Assembly (NCBI GenBank): GCA_903903715.1
Contig: CAIUZX010000006.1
Span: 1-12,290, forward strand
Reading direction: 5' to 3'
Length of the DNA: 12,290 nt
DNA from: an uncultured Caulobacterales bacterium
GTDB taxonomy: Bacteria; Pseudomonadota; Alphaproteobacteria; Caulobacterales; Caulobacteraceae
A program made the position numbers and the translations under genes. How positions within the stretch are numbered: the stretch's first letter is position 1; each line of letters begins with the position of its first letter. Below the pieces are notes generated by a model that made no database searches, was not told where the DNA came from, and saw only the letters and a program-made list of their open reading frames with translations. Below, one piece after another: positions 1 to 7,550 of this stretch.

Positions 1-65
1 CCTCGACGATCGATCAGGTCGCCAGCACCTGGCAGGTCGAGCTGGGCCTGAAGTACAAGTTCTAA
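1..65 (+). CDS. C-terminal end of an outer-membrane beta-barrel protein (partial)
   Basis: Only the last 20 codons lie in the window, read from base 3 to the TAA stop at 63-65. The visible tail ends in STWQVELGLKYKF. It alternates polar and hydrophobic residues and has a C-terminal phenylalanine, the usual last strand and BAM-recognition signature of porins and TonB-dependent receptors. The protein would sit in the outer membrane. The gene is followed directly by a strong intrinsic terminator, so it is the last gene of its transcript. Which barrel family it belongs to cannot be told from 20 residues. Confidence 0.6.
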   Translation, partial: STIDQVASTWQVELGLKYKF

Positions 66-92
66 TCCTCCCTGAAACTGAACACCTTTTTG

Positions 93-121
93 GAGGCGGC
101 CTTCGGGCCGCCTCTTTTTTT
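93..121 (+). terminator. Rho-independent terminator after the outer-membrane protein gene
   Basis: A perfect 9-bp stem (GAGGCGGCC at 93-101, GGCCGCCTC at 106-114) closes a TTCG tetraloop at 102-105, a very stable C(UUCG)G hairpin, and is followed by seven T at 115-121. It begins 28 bases after the TAA stop. In the opposite direction the stem is followed by A residues, not T, so it terminates rightward transcription only and does not obviously serve the leftward oxidoreductase gene that ends at 237. Confidence 0.93.
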
Positions 122-236
122 GTCCGCCCCAAGGGTGAAGCACCGGACACCAAAACACGTTCGCGGACATGGGTTCGCGCGCGCCGTCACATTCGACAAT
201 GCGTCCTTAGGTCGTCGGTTCTCGAACAGGAAGGGG

Positions 237-1766
237 TTAGGCGTCGACCCGACGCGGAACCAGGCGTTCGCTCTTCAAGGCCTCTTCCGCGCCGGAAATG
301 CCGGCCTCGGAATATTCGGCATCCTCATTGACCTGCCAGACATCGTACCGGCGCTCGCCGGCGAGGATGTTCTCGACCGTCAGCATGGCGGTCATCATGG
401 CGTGGTCCTGGTTGTTGTACTTGTGCATGCCGTTGCGGCCGACCAGATGCAGGGTCGGAAAGCGGGCTTCGACCTCCTGGCGCACGGCCTCGACATTGGC
501 CTGATAGGCGTCGTCATAGACCGGATAGGCCTTGGGCTGGCGCACGACAGACGCGTCGATCACATCCCCTGCCTTGATCAGTCCGATCTTGTCGATCTCG
601 CGCTTGGCGAGCTCGATCAGTTCAGCATCCGGCGAGGTCCACAAGCCGTCGCCTTCGAAGCAGAAATACTCGAGGCCGAGACACGCATAGCCTTCCGGCG
701 CCATTTCCGGCGACCAGGACAGGAAGTTCTGAATGCGACCGACCTTGACGCTCGGATCATGGATATAGATCCAGTTGTCCGGGAACCCACGACCGGCGCG
801 CGTGATCAACGCCACAGTGACGAAATCCCGGTACCGCAACGCCTTGGCTTTGTCCGCCGAGGCGAGCGGCGCGCCGAGGGCGTCCGATAATTCCGTGATC
901 GGCGCTGACGAGATCACGTGGCGCGACCGCAGTGTTTCGGTCGATCCATCGCTGCGACTGATCGTCGTTGTCCACACCTTCTCGGATGCGTCCCAGTCCA
1001 AACGGGTCAGCGTGCGGTCCATGCGCACCTCGCCGCCCTGGGCTTTGATCTTCCCCGCGGCGGTGTCCCACATCATGCCCGGGCCCTTGCGGGGATAGCG
1101 GAAGCTTTCCAGCAGGGTCTTGACCCCGCCCTGCTCGCCGAGCGTAGCGGCCGGCTTGCGGTTCAGTCCGAACGATCGGCCCAGGGCGTCGACGATGGCG
1201 TGCCCGAGGCTGAGCCCCTTGATCCGCTGCGCCGCCCAGTCTGCGGAAATTTCGTCGCAGTCCATACCCCACACCTTTTCGGTGTAGGTCTTGAAGAAGA
1301 TCGAAAACAGTTTCTCGCCGAATTGGTTGGCGACCCATTGGTGAAATGTCTTGGGGTCCTTCACCGGAAACAGCTTGGCGCGGCCGTAGGACATCACGCA
1401 CAAGGCCGAGGTGAACACACCGAGATTGGTCAGCGCCTCGAACGCCTTAAGCGGATAGGCGTAGTATTTTCCGCCGTAGAAGATCCGCGACAGGCGAGGT
1501 CGGTCGATGAAATCCTCCGGCAGGATTTCGTTCCAGAGATCGACGACTTCCTTTGACTTCGAAAAGAACCGGTGCCCGCCGATGTCGAACAGGAAGTCCT
1601 TGTAATTCACGGTTCGGCTGATGCCGCCCACATACACCGGATCCCGCTCGATCACGGTGACGCGTTGCTTGGCCTTGGTCAAAAGGTAGCCCGCCGTCAG
1701 TCCGGCAGGGCCAGCGCCAATGATCAGAACGTCAACGTCCAAACTCTGATTGGGTGAATCAGTCAC
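237..1766 (-). CDS. FAD-dependent oxidoreductase, UDP-galactopyranose mutase-like / amine-oxidase fold
   Basis: Predicted soluble flavoprotein of 509 residues. An N-terminal Rossmann motif VLIIGAGPAGL (residues 13-23) is followed by the ribose-binding Glu40, by GGIS (47-50) and by DIGGHRFF (61-68), the pattern of UDP-galactopyranose mutase and related NAD(P)/FAD enzymes. The middle carries VWGMDCDEISADWAAQRIKG and the C-terminal FAD-binding segment is KYNNQDH (about 449-455). Relatives are often loosely named protoporphyrinogen oxidase or UGM; the substrate is unknown, and a flavin-dependent sugar-nucleotide reaction is inference. I chose the GTG at 1766, which overlaps the stop of the upstream gtrA by 8 bases, so translation is probably coupled. 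An ATG at 1784 is the alternative; the frame stays open to 1880, but the added residues are arginine-rich and lie inside gtrA. Coupling to a GtrA flippase gene points to a role in lipid-linked glycan assembly. Confidence 0.85.
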   Translation of the reverse strand: MTDSPNQSLDVDVLIIGAGPAGLTAGYLLTKAKQRVTVIERDPVYVGGISRTVNYKDFLFDIGGHRFFSKSKEVVDLWNEILPEDFIDRPRLSRIFYGGKYYAYPLKAFEALTNLGVFTSALCVMSYGRAKLFPVKDPKTFHQWVANQFGEKLFSIFFKTYTEKVWGMDCDEISADWAAQRIKGLSLGHAIVDALGRSFGLNRKPAATLGEQGGVKTLLESFRYPRKGPGMMWDTAAGKIKAQGGEVRMDRTLTRLDWDASEKVWTTTISRSDGSTETLRSRHVISSAPITELSDALGAPLASADKAKALRYRDFVTVALITRAGRGFPDNWIYIHDPSVKVGRIQNFLSWSPEMAPEGYACLGLEYFCFEGDGLWTSPDAELIELAKREIDKIGLIKAGDVIDASVVRQPKAYPVYDDAYQANVEAVRQEVEARFPTLHLVGRNGMHKYNNQDHAMMTAMLTVENILAGERRYDVWQVNEDAEYSEAGISGAEEALKSERLVPRRVDA

Positions 1767-2223
1767 GTGAGCGCGTCGCCTCATCCTCTGCCGAACGATG
1801 CGGCGCAAAAGTGAAAAATCGTTGTCCGCTGTAGGAAAAGAACGTCGCGGCGACGGCGCCCAGGAATGCGACCAGGGCATGCGGAAGTTCAGCGTATCGA
1901 GCCGCCAGCACGACCGACACGATGTAGTTCACGCTCTGGGCGATGAAGGCCACGCCGAAGTATCTCAGCGCCTCCCAATGAGCGGGCCTTCCGGTCTCGG
2001 CAAATGTGAAACGGCGGTTCAGCGCCCAGGTGGCGAAAGTGGCGACCAGAATCGCAAGGGCGCGCGCCACATTGAACGGTGCTCCGACGCCCTCGGACAC
2101 AAACAGCACCGACTGGTCGACGGCCAGCCCGCCGAAGCCGACGCACAGGAACCGGATCAGGCCTTTCGGCGCCAGATGGAACCACCGCGCGGTTTCCCGG
2201 GCGACTGTCGAGAAGTATGTCAT
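1759..2223 (-). CDS. GtrA-family membrane protein (first copy)
   Basis: Small integral membrane protein of about 154 residues with four predicted transmembrane helices. The family is associated with flipping polyprenyl-phosphate sugars across the inner membrane, as in O-antigen glucosylation. The sequence has two half-repeats: the first ends in NRRFTF and the second in GQRFFTF, the Arg-x-Phe pattern typical of GtrA. The tail after the last helix is charged (SAEDEATRSRD). The start is uncertain. ATG at 2223 has GGGG four to eight bases upstream, and an in-frame GTG at 2250 would add nine residues but has no well-placed ribosome-binding site. The stop at 1759-1761 overlaps the GTG start of the oxidoreductase, so the two form a leftward operon. 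The two GtrA proteins in this window are clearly different sequences, not a recent duplication. Confidence 0.85.
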   Translation of the reverse strand: MTYFSTVARETARWFHLAPKGLIRFLCVGFGGLAVDQSVLFVSEGVGAPFNVARALAILVATFATWALNRRFTFAETGRPAHWEALRYFGVAFIAQSVNYIVSVVLAARYAELPHALVAFLGAVAATFFSYSGQRFFTFAPHRSAEDEATRSRD

Positions 2224-2414
2224 GCATCCCCGTACGGCGCGCGTTCGCACTCCTGCGCCCTAATCCCATATCAATAATAACTTATAAAGGCCTTACAGAT
2301 CCCCGGCCCGCATGTATCCGGCCCCGATCCTGAGGCCTTGGCCATTTCGTTGCGTTGCGTCACTTCGTTTGATCCGGTAAGCCCGCCGAGACCTCCCAGC
2401 CTGTTCGAGACATC
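2224..2414. promoter_or_regulatory. Divergent intergenic region between gtrA and hisS
   Basis: This 191-base gap must hold promoters for both the leftward gtrA-oxidoreductase pair and the rightward hisS train. An AT-rich patch at 2270-2295 (TCAATAATAACTTATAAAGG) stands out from the GC-rich surroundings and could supply -10-like sequence for either strand, but I cannot match a convincing -35/-10 pair. I see no run of histidine codons that would indicate a his leader peptide, no T-box and no terminator-like hairpin with a T tract, so attenuation control of hisS is not supported. Confidence 0.4.
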
Positions 2415-3893
2415 ATGACAGATCGCCCAGACTTTCGACCGGAACCGCGCGCGCCGAAAGGGTTTCAGGACCGACGTGCGCGAGATGTGCTGGTGGAGCG
2501 GCGCATTCTCGAGCAGGTTTCCGCGGTCTATGAACGGTATGGTTTCGAAGCCCTCGACACGCCGGCCTTTGAGTACGCTGACGCGCTTGGAAAGTTCCTG
2601 CCGGACGCGGACCGACCCAATGAGGGTGTGTTCGCGCTGCAGGATGACGACGAGCAGTGGATGGCGTTGCGGTACGATCTCACCGCGCCTCTCGCGAGGT
2701 TCGCCGCGCAGAACTGGGAAACCCTCGCAAAACCGTTCCGCAGATACGCCTTTGGCCCTGTTTGGCGCAATGAGAAGCCGGGGCCCGGGCGGTTCCGCGA
2801 ATTCATTCAGTGTGATGCGGATACGGTGGGCAGCGCACGCCCGGAAGCTGACGCCGAAATCGTATCCCTGGCTGTTGCCGGACTGGAAGCCGCGGGCCTG
2901 CCCAGGGGCGCAGCGGTCATCAAACTGAACAGCCGAAAGCTATTGAACGGGCTACTGACCGCCGCCGGCGCGACCGCGCCGTCTCAACAGCTCGACGTGC
3001 TGCGCGCCGTGGACAAGCTCGATCGATTGGGTCCGGAAGGCGTTGCGCTTCTGCTGGGCGCAGGCCGCAAGGACGATTCCGGGGCCTTCACAAAGGGCGC
3101 GGGACTTGCCGCGCCCGCGATCTCCTCCGTCCTCGCGTTTGTTCAGTCGGGCGGCGGTACGCGTCGGGAGACGCTGGATCGCATCGCCGGGGTGATCGGA
3201 GGTTCGCCTCAGGGCGATGAGGGTCTTGCAGATCTCGACCGGATCGACATGGCCCTGAAGGGCCTGGGCGTAGACGAGGATCAGGCGCTGTTCGATCCGT
3301 CCATCGTCCGGGGTCTCGAATATTACACAGGCGCCGTATTCGAGGCCGAACTGCTGCTGGAAACACGAGATGACAAGGGCGACCGGATTCGTTTCGGATC
3401 CATCGGCGGCGGCGGGCGATATGACGATCTCGTCGCCCGGTTCACCGGCGAGACGACGCCAGCCACGGGCTTTTCCTTCGGCGTCAGCCGACTTGCGGCG
3501 GCGTTGCGGGCGAGCGGACAGGCGCGCGCCGACACGGTCCGCGGCCCGGTCGTCGTGATCGTTTTCAATGCGGATCATATGGCGGATTACTTCGCGGTGG
3601 CGGGCGAGCTGCGCAAGGCCGGGATCGCCGCGGAAGTCTATCTGGGCGCAGCCGGAATGAAGGCCCAGATGAAGTATGCCGATCGTCGAATGTCCCCTGC
3701 GGTGATCATGCTGGGAGGTGATGAGATCTCTGGCGGGACGGTCACGATCAAGGACCTCGATCTCGGCAGAGCTCTGGCGGCGGGCGTGCGGGACCACGAG
3801 GTGTGGCGCAACGAGCGCCCCGGCCAACAGACGATTCCACGGGGAGATATGGTTGCGGCCGTGCGCAAGATCCTGGAAGGCGAACGGCCGTGA
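2415..3893 (+). CDS. hisS: Histidine--tRNA ligase (HisRS)
   Basis: Cytoplasmic class II aminoacyl-tRNA synthetase that charges tRNA-His using ATP and histidine. At 492 residues it is longer than the roughly 420 of E. coli HisRS. Visible motifs in order: LRYDLTAPLA (85-94); motif 2 with GPVWRNEKPGPGRFREF (114-130); the histidine-binding signature RGLEYYTG (299-306); GSIGGGGRYDDL (328-339); and motif 3 with ATGFSFGVSRL (350-360). A C-terminal anticodon-binding domain runs from about 375 to 485. The ATG at 2415 has only a weak upstream GAGA. The gene heads a seven-gene train, and its TGA overlaps the ATG of hisZ as TGATG. Being followed by its paralogue HisZ and then HisG agrees with the arrangement known in Caulobacter-type genomes. 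Confidence 0.97.
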   Translation: MTDRPDFRPEPRAPKGFQDRRARDVLVERRILEQVSAVYERYGFEALDTPAFEYADALGKFLPDADRPNEGVFALQDDDEQWMALRYDLTAPLARFAAQNWETLAKPFRRYAFGPVWRNEKPGPGRFREFIQCDADTVGSARPEADAEIVSLAVAGLEAAGLPRGAAVIKLNSRKLLNGLLTAAGATAPSQQLDVLRAVDKLDRLGPEGVALLLGAGRKDDSGAFTKGAGLAAPAISSVLAFVQSGGGTRRETLDRIAGVIGGSPQGDEGLADLDRIDMALKGLGVDEDQALFDPSIVRGLEYYTGAVFEAELLLETRDDKGDRIRFGSIGGGGRYDDLVARFTGETTPATGFSFGVSRLAAALRASGQARADTVRGPVVVIVFNADHMADYFAVAGELRKAGIAAEVYLGAAGMKAQMKYADRRMSPAVIMLGGDEISGGTVTIKDLDLGRALAAGVRDHEVWRNERPGQQTIPRGDMVAAVRKILEGERP

Positions 3894-5020
3894 TGACGAC
3901 CGAGCGCCGTGTCGATCCTGCGAGGCTTGCGGCCATCCGCGCCCCGTTCGAGGCGTTCGGCGGTGAGGCTCTCGACGCACCGGTTCTGCAGCCCCTGAGC
4001 CGTCTGCTCGACGTCGCAGGGGAGGCCTTGCGCTCGCGCCTGTTCGTGGTTCAGAGCGAACAGGCGGAAGAGCAGGCTCTGCGCCCAGACTTTACCGTTG
4101 CAGCGGCGATGGAGCACATTCGGTCCGGGAGAGCCTCTGGTCGATATCGATATGAAGGCAAGGCCTTTATCGCGGCGGATCGCGGCTCCGACACACCCAC
4201 TGAGTTTCTTCAGATCGGGGTCGAGCAATTCGGCGTCGCCTCCGATCCCGCATCGGAAGATGCTGAGGTTGTGGCCCTCGCCTGGGCGGCGGCCAAGGCG
4301 GGAGGGCGCGGAGACCTCACTCTTCGACTGGGCGATCCGGGGCTCTTTTCCGCATTTCTGGATGCGCTGGGCGTGGCGGAGGCCCATGCGAAGCGATTGA
4401 CGCGCGCCTTTGGACGCCCGGGGGCGTTCAGGGCGGAACTCCATCTAGCGGAAGCCGCTCGAGAAGGCGGCGCGCGCAGTCGGATCGCCGAGCAACTTGT
4501 GCGCGCCACCGAGGCTGAGGCTGAAGTCCTTCTGCAGGAGATCTGGCGGCTGTCCGGCATCCAGCCGGTCGGCGGACGAACGGCTGGCGAGATCATCGGA
4601 CGATTGCGCGAGCGCACCCAGGCGGAGCAGGCGCCGAGGCTGACGTCTGCAGAGACGGATTTGATCACAAGGTTTACCGATTTGGACGGGGAACCGGGCA
4701 GCGTGCTCGACGCCGTCGCGGCGCTAGGCGCTGACGCGGGCGCTGATCTTGATCAAGGATTGCAGGATTGGCGGCGTCGGCTCGATCTGATCGCCGGCTC
4801 CGGCGCCCCCCTGTCTGCGATGCGGTTCACGACAAGGTTTGTCCGTCCGTTCGGCTATTACGACGGCATGCTGTTCGAGATCGTGAGCCCTCGCTTGCCC
4901 GAAGACGAACCCATCGCCGGCGGCGGGCGATATGACAGGTTGCCGGCGCATCTTGGTGGTGCGCCGGGGGCGGTTGGGTGCATGATCCGTCCCGGGCGAG
5001 CCGTGGAGGCTGGGCAATGA
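3893..5020 (+). CDS. hisZ: ATP phosphoribosyltransferase regulatory subunit (HisRS-like)
   Basis: HisZ is a catalytically inactive paralogue of HisRS that assembles with HisG and is needed for its activity and histidine feedback in the first step of histidine biosynthesis. The 375 residues keep the HisRS catalytic-core skeleton: LRPDFTVAAA (63-72) matches LRYDLTAPLA of the neighbouring HisS, FGYYDGMLFE (320-329) matches its YYTG segment, and GGGRYDRL (343-350) matches its GGGGRYDDL. The motif 2 region (about 84-113) has lost the Arg-x-Glu and following Arg of HisS, and there is no anticodon-binding domain. The start is the ATG within TGATG shared with the hisS stop. The frame is open further upstream, to about 3803, but that part lies inside hisS. 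The end overlaps hisG as ATGA. Confidence 0.95.
   Translation: MTTERRVDPARLAAIRAPFEAFGGEALDAPVLQPLSRLLDVAGEALRSRLFVVQSEQAEEQALRPDFTVAAAMEHIRSGRASGRYRYEGKAFIAADRGSDTPTEFLQIGVEQFGVASDPASEDAEVVALAWAAAKAGGRGDLTLRLGDPGLFSAFLDALGVAEAHAKRLTRAFGRPGAFRAELHLAEAAREGGARSRIAEQLVRATEAEAEVLLQEIWRLSGIQPVGGRTAGEIIGRLRERTQAEQAPRLTSAETDLITRFTDLDGEPGSVLDAVAALGADAGADLDQGLQDWRRRLDLIAGSGAPLSAMRFTTRFVRPFGYYDGMLFEIVSPRLPEDEPIAGGGRYDRLPAHLGGAPGAVGCMIRPGRAVEAGQ
5005..5009 (+). promoter_or_regulatory. Ribosome-binding site of hisG
   Basis: GGAGG lies seven bases before the ATG at 5017, inside the last codons of hisZ. It is the best Shine-Dalgarno sequence in the train. It decides the hisG start over an upstream in-frame ATG at 4978, which would add 13 residues overlapping hisZ. 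Confidence 0.75.
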
Positions 5021-5988
5021 GTGAGCCATCGCGCGCCACGCCGCTGATCATCGCTCTGCCATCCAAGGGACGTCTGAAGGAGCAGGTGGAAGCCTGGCTC
5101 ACCGACTGCGGTTTCAAAGTTGAGGTCGACGGCGGCGAGCGGGGGTACCGCGCCCGGATCGGCGGTTTGCCGGGCGCCGAGGTTCGCCTGCTTTCGGCCG
5201 GGGACATCGCTCAGTCCGTGGATCTCGGTGAGGTCCACCTCGGAGTCACGGGCGAGGATCTGTTGCGTGAACGCGGCGGAGACCTTGACGCGCGGGTGAT
5301 GATGTTGCGAGCGCTTGGCTTCGGGCGAGCGGACCTTGTCGTCGCAGCGCCGCAGAGCTGGATCGATGTTGACGCGATGATCGACATCGATGACGTCGCC
5401 CACGCCTATCTGGTTCGGACGGGTCGCCGCTTGCGCGTCGCCACGAAGTACCACGTTCAGACCCGGCGCTTTTTCGCGGACCATGGGATCGCAGACTATC
5501 GCATTGTCGAAAGTCTTGGAGCGACCGAGGGCGCGCCTGCGGCTGGCGCGGCGGAACTGGTCGTCGACATCACCTCGAGCGGCGCCACATTGTCGGCGAA
5601 CAATCTGAAGATCCTCTCGGACGGAGTCATTCTGCGAAGCCAGGCCCATCTGGCGGCGAGTCTGGCGATCTCTTGGACCGTGGACCAGGTGGCGACGCTA
5701 ACTCGACTGATGTCGGTCGTCGAAGCGAGGGCCGATGGGCGCGACCTGTGCGCCCTGAGGTGGCCGAGTGACCAGACCGCCGCCGCTGAACTCGCCGTGA
5801 GCCATTACGTCGATCTGGGCGCCGCCCGTCGTGCGGATGGCTTGCTTGTCAAGCGCAGCGACCTGTTCGACGTGTCCGCCGCCCTCGCCGCGGCCGGTGT
5901 CGGCCCCGTCAGTGTCACCAGGCCCGACTACGTCTTCACGGCGCGGTCAGAGGCCGTCGAACGCTTGCGGGCGAGGATCGGTCGGTGA
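5017..5988 (+). CDS. hisG: ATP phosphoribosyltransferase catalytic subunit, long variant
   Basis: Condenses ATP and PRPP to phosphoribosyl-ATP, the committed step of histidine biosynthesis, in the cytoplasm. The 323-residue protein begins with the expected LIIALPSKGRLKEQ (10-23). The PRPP-binding loop is LVVDITSSGATLSANNL (181-197). Residues 1 to about 230 account for the normal short-form catalytic core. About 90 further residues follow, containing a possible strand-helix-strand unit (GLLVKRSDLFDVSAALAAAG, about 275-294, then VSVTRPDYVF). Short-form HisG paired with HisZ is usually 200-230 residues, so this is an extended form; similar lengths may be normal in Caulobacter relatives, as far as I recall. 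The start overlaps the hisZ stop as ATGA, and the stop overlaps the next gene's GTG as GTGA. Confidence 0.95.
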   Translation: MSEPSRATPLIIALPSKGRLKEQVEAWLTDCGFKVEVDGGERGYRARIGGLPGAEVRLLSAGDIAQSVDLGEVHLGVTGEDLLRERGGDLDARVMMLRALGFGRADLVVAAPQSWIDVDAMIDIDDVAHAYLVRTGRRLRVATKYHVQTRRFFADHGIADYRIVESLGATEGAPAAGAAELVVDITSSGATLSANNLKILSDGVILRSQAHLAASLAISWTVDQVATLTRLMSVVEARADGRDLCALRWPSDQTAAAELAVSHYVDLGAARRADGLLVKRSDLFDVSAALAAAGVGPVSVTRPDYVFTARSEAVERLRARIGR

Positions 5989-7550
5989 CGACGCCCGAAA
6001 GGGTCGGGCTGGCCCGGATCGCTGACCAGCATTTGAGGTCGCTGTCAGATGGAGCGCTCCGACGCATGGGAATAAGGCGTCGGGACGGGTTGTTCCTCTC
6101 ACTTTTCGCCATCGCCTTTGTCGCATCGGCGTTGGCGCGCATCAATCTGATGCCCGGCGCGCCTCTGTGGCTCGACGAATGCTGGACCGGCGCTATAGCC
6201 GGGCAACCGACCTGGCGTAAGACAATCGACCAGATCTGGCTGGATGCAAACGCGCCCCTGTATCCACTGTTCATGCATGCCTGGATCGGCCTGTTCGGAG
6301 AGTCCAACGCGTCCTTGCGTTTGCCGTCTCTCCTGTTCGGCTTGGCCGCGCCTGTCCTGGTCGCCGGGTGGCGCATTCCGGGACTGCTGACCCGAGACCG
6401 TCTGGCCCTCGCCACATTGATCGCCGTGGGCCAGCAAAGTCTGCTGCAGTCGAACGAAGCGCGAGGCTACACATTGCTGGCGTTTCTTGCAGCCGGGCAG
6501 ACCTTCGCCTTCATAGGTTTGTTGCGTCGTCCGAACATGTCGCGAGCTGTCCATTGGGCTCTTTGGACCAGCCTCGTCGGGTTGACCCATTATCAGGCCC
6601 TGATGCTGGGCGCGGTTCAAGGGATGATCTATCTTGCCCGCGGTCGTGAGGCGGCGCTTCGCACCTGGCCAGCAGCCCTCGTGTTTCTGCCCTTAGGCTT
6701 GGAACTCCTGTGGCACGCGCCAAGACTGGCGCAGTTCGCAAGGCCTGACGTGGCTTGGTATGGGCCCGTGAGGCTGGAGACCGGCTTGGATGTCGTGCAG
6801 TTCGTAGCCGGTCATTGGCTTAACCTTGCCATTCCGGCTTGTGGGCTGATGCTTGTCATCGCGACGAAGGTCGGTTTTTCCAAGCGACTAGCCGCGCCGC
6901 GAGTATCGGAAGCCGTCCTCTGGGCGGGCTGCAGCGCGCTCATCGCCACCGTGATCTTGATGGTCATTGGCGCAGTGCGTCCAAGCTTCGCCGTTCGCTA
7001 TGTGACGCCGTTCATCCCCGGCATTTCGCTCCTTCTGGTGGCGGGGGCCCGGACCTTTTCATCCGTGGTGTCGGGCGCAGTCGTGGCCCTGATGCTGATC
7101 GCCGCCGCCGTGTCTGGATTCTGGACCGTGATGGTGACCGGTCATCTGCGCCATCCGTTCACCTTTGAGGCCGCGAGCGGTGATCTGATGGCCCTTCACC
7201 CAAGCCGTCTGGTCTTCATCTGGGATCACCCTGCGCAGAAGGTTGAAGCCGTTCGACAGTATGATGCACTGGGCGGCTTTCTGTTCCGTCGCGCGGGCTC
7301 GACAGTGGCTGTGACGTCGGTCATGGCCCGGAGCGGCGAGGATCCGAATCTGTTACTGCTGGCGGCGGCCCGAGAGCCTCAAGCTGTGATTCTCTGGCTT
7401 TATGATCGAGGTGTGCACGACACGGCGGCGATCCGTCATCCGCCGCGTCTTGAGACGCTTGATCCGAGTTTTGGCTGTCGAAACTACGGAAGAGGCGGCA
7501 TTGGCGTCCTGGCCTGCGCGCGTGCCTGGAGGTTGGCGAGCGACAAATGA
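5985..7550 (+). CDS. GT-C fold membrane glycosyltransferase (GT39/ArnT-like)
   Basis: Integral inner-membrane protein of 521 residues that probably transfers a sugar from a polyprenyl-phosphate donor to a periplasmic acceptor. The first helix (about 36-55) leads to an external loop with PLWLDECWTG (60-69), whose Asp64-Glu65 fit the catalytic/metal-binding acidic pair of GT-C enzymes. The family signature APLYPLFMHAW (90-100) and LRLPSLLFG (111-119) follow, then NEARGY (157-162). Several more helices run to about residue 380. A non-membrane C-terminal portion of roughly 130 residues is probably periplasmic. The GTG start shares GTGA with the hisG stop and has GAGG nine bases upstream; ATG at 6066 is an alternative start that would drop 27 residues. 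With the next gene, a GT2 polyprenyl-phosphate glycosyltransferase, and the GtrA gene, it forms a Gtr-like set. Donor and acceptor are unknown. Confidence 0.85.
   Translation: MTTPERVGLARIADQHLRSLSDGALRRMGIRRRDGLFLSLFAIAFVASALARINLMPGAPLWLDECWTGAIAGQPTWRKTIDQIWLDANAPLYPLFMHAWIGLFGESNASLRLPSLLFGLAAPVLVAGWRIPGLLTRDRLALATLIAVGQQSLLQSNEARGYTLLAFLAAGQTFAFIGLLRRPNMSRAVHWALWTSLVGLTHYQALMLGAVQGMIYLARGREAALRTWPAALVFLPLGLELLWHAPRLAQFARPDVAWYGPVRLETGLDVVQFVAGHWLNLAIPACGLMLVIATKVGFSKRLAAPRVSEAVLWAGCSALIATVILMVIGAVRPSFAVRYVTPFIPGISLLLVAGARTFSSVVSGAVVALMLIAAAVSGFWTVMVTGHLRHPFTFEAASGDLMALHPSRLVFIWDHPAQKVEAVRQYDALGGFLFRRAGSTVAVTSVMARSGEDPNLLLLAAAREPQAVILWLYDRGVHDTAAIRHPPRLETLDPSFGCRNYGRGGIGVLACARAWRLASDK

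Noticed and set aside
121..169. TGTCCG / CGGACA short repeats after the terminator
   Set aside because: Six-base matches (121-126, 144-149, 164-169) with irregular spacing; too short in GC-rich DNA to count as an operator or a terminator for the oxidoreductase gene.
90..890. Long rightward open frame opposite the oxidoreductase gene
   Set aside because: It begins in the terminator and is antisense to a gene with clear FAD motifs. GC-rich codon bias leaves antisense frames open by chance; it shows no recognisable domain.
918..1556. Second rightward open frame opposite the oxidoreductase gene
   Set aside because: Mirror of the conserved coding strand, with no family motifs and no ribosome-binding site.
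1767..1880. Longer N-terminus for the oxidoreductase
   Set aside because: The frame is open to 1880, but the added residues lie inside gtrA, precede the usual N-terminal FAD strand and look non-conserved. The GTG overlapping the gtrA stop fits better.
2290..2414. Histidine leader peptide or attenuator before hisS
   Set aside because: No short frame with consecutive histidine codons and no hairpin followed by T residues is seen in this gap.
2952..3980. 342-codon leftward open frame opposite hisS
   Set aside because: Arginine- and histidine-rich shadow of the HisRS coding strand, whose motifs are unmistakable.
3638..4444. 268-codon leftward open frame opposite hisS/hisZ
   Set aside because: Spans the hisS-hisZ overlap in antisense and has no recognisable motif; an artefact of GC bias.
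4858..5649. 263-codon leftward open frame opposite hisZ/hisG
   Set aside because: Antisense to the PRPP-binding region of HisG and without domain features.
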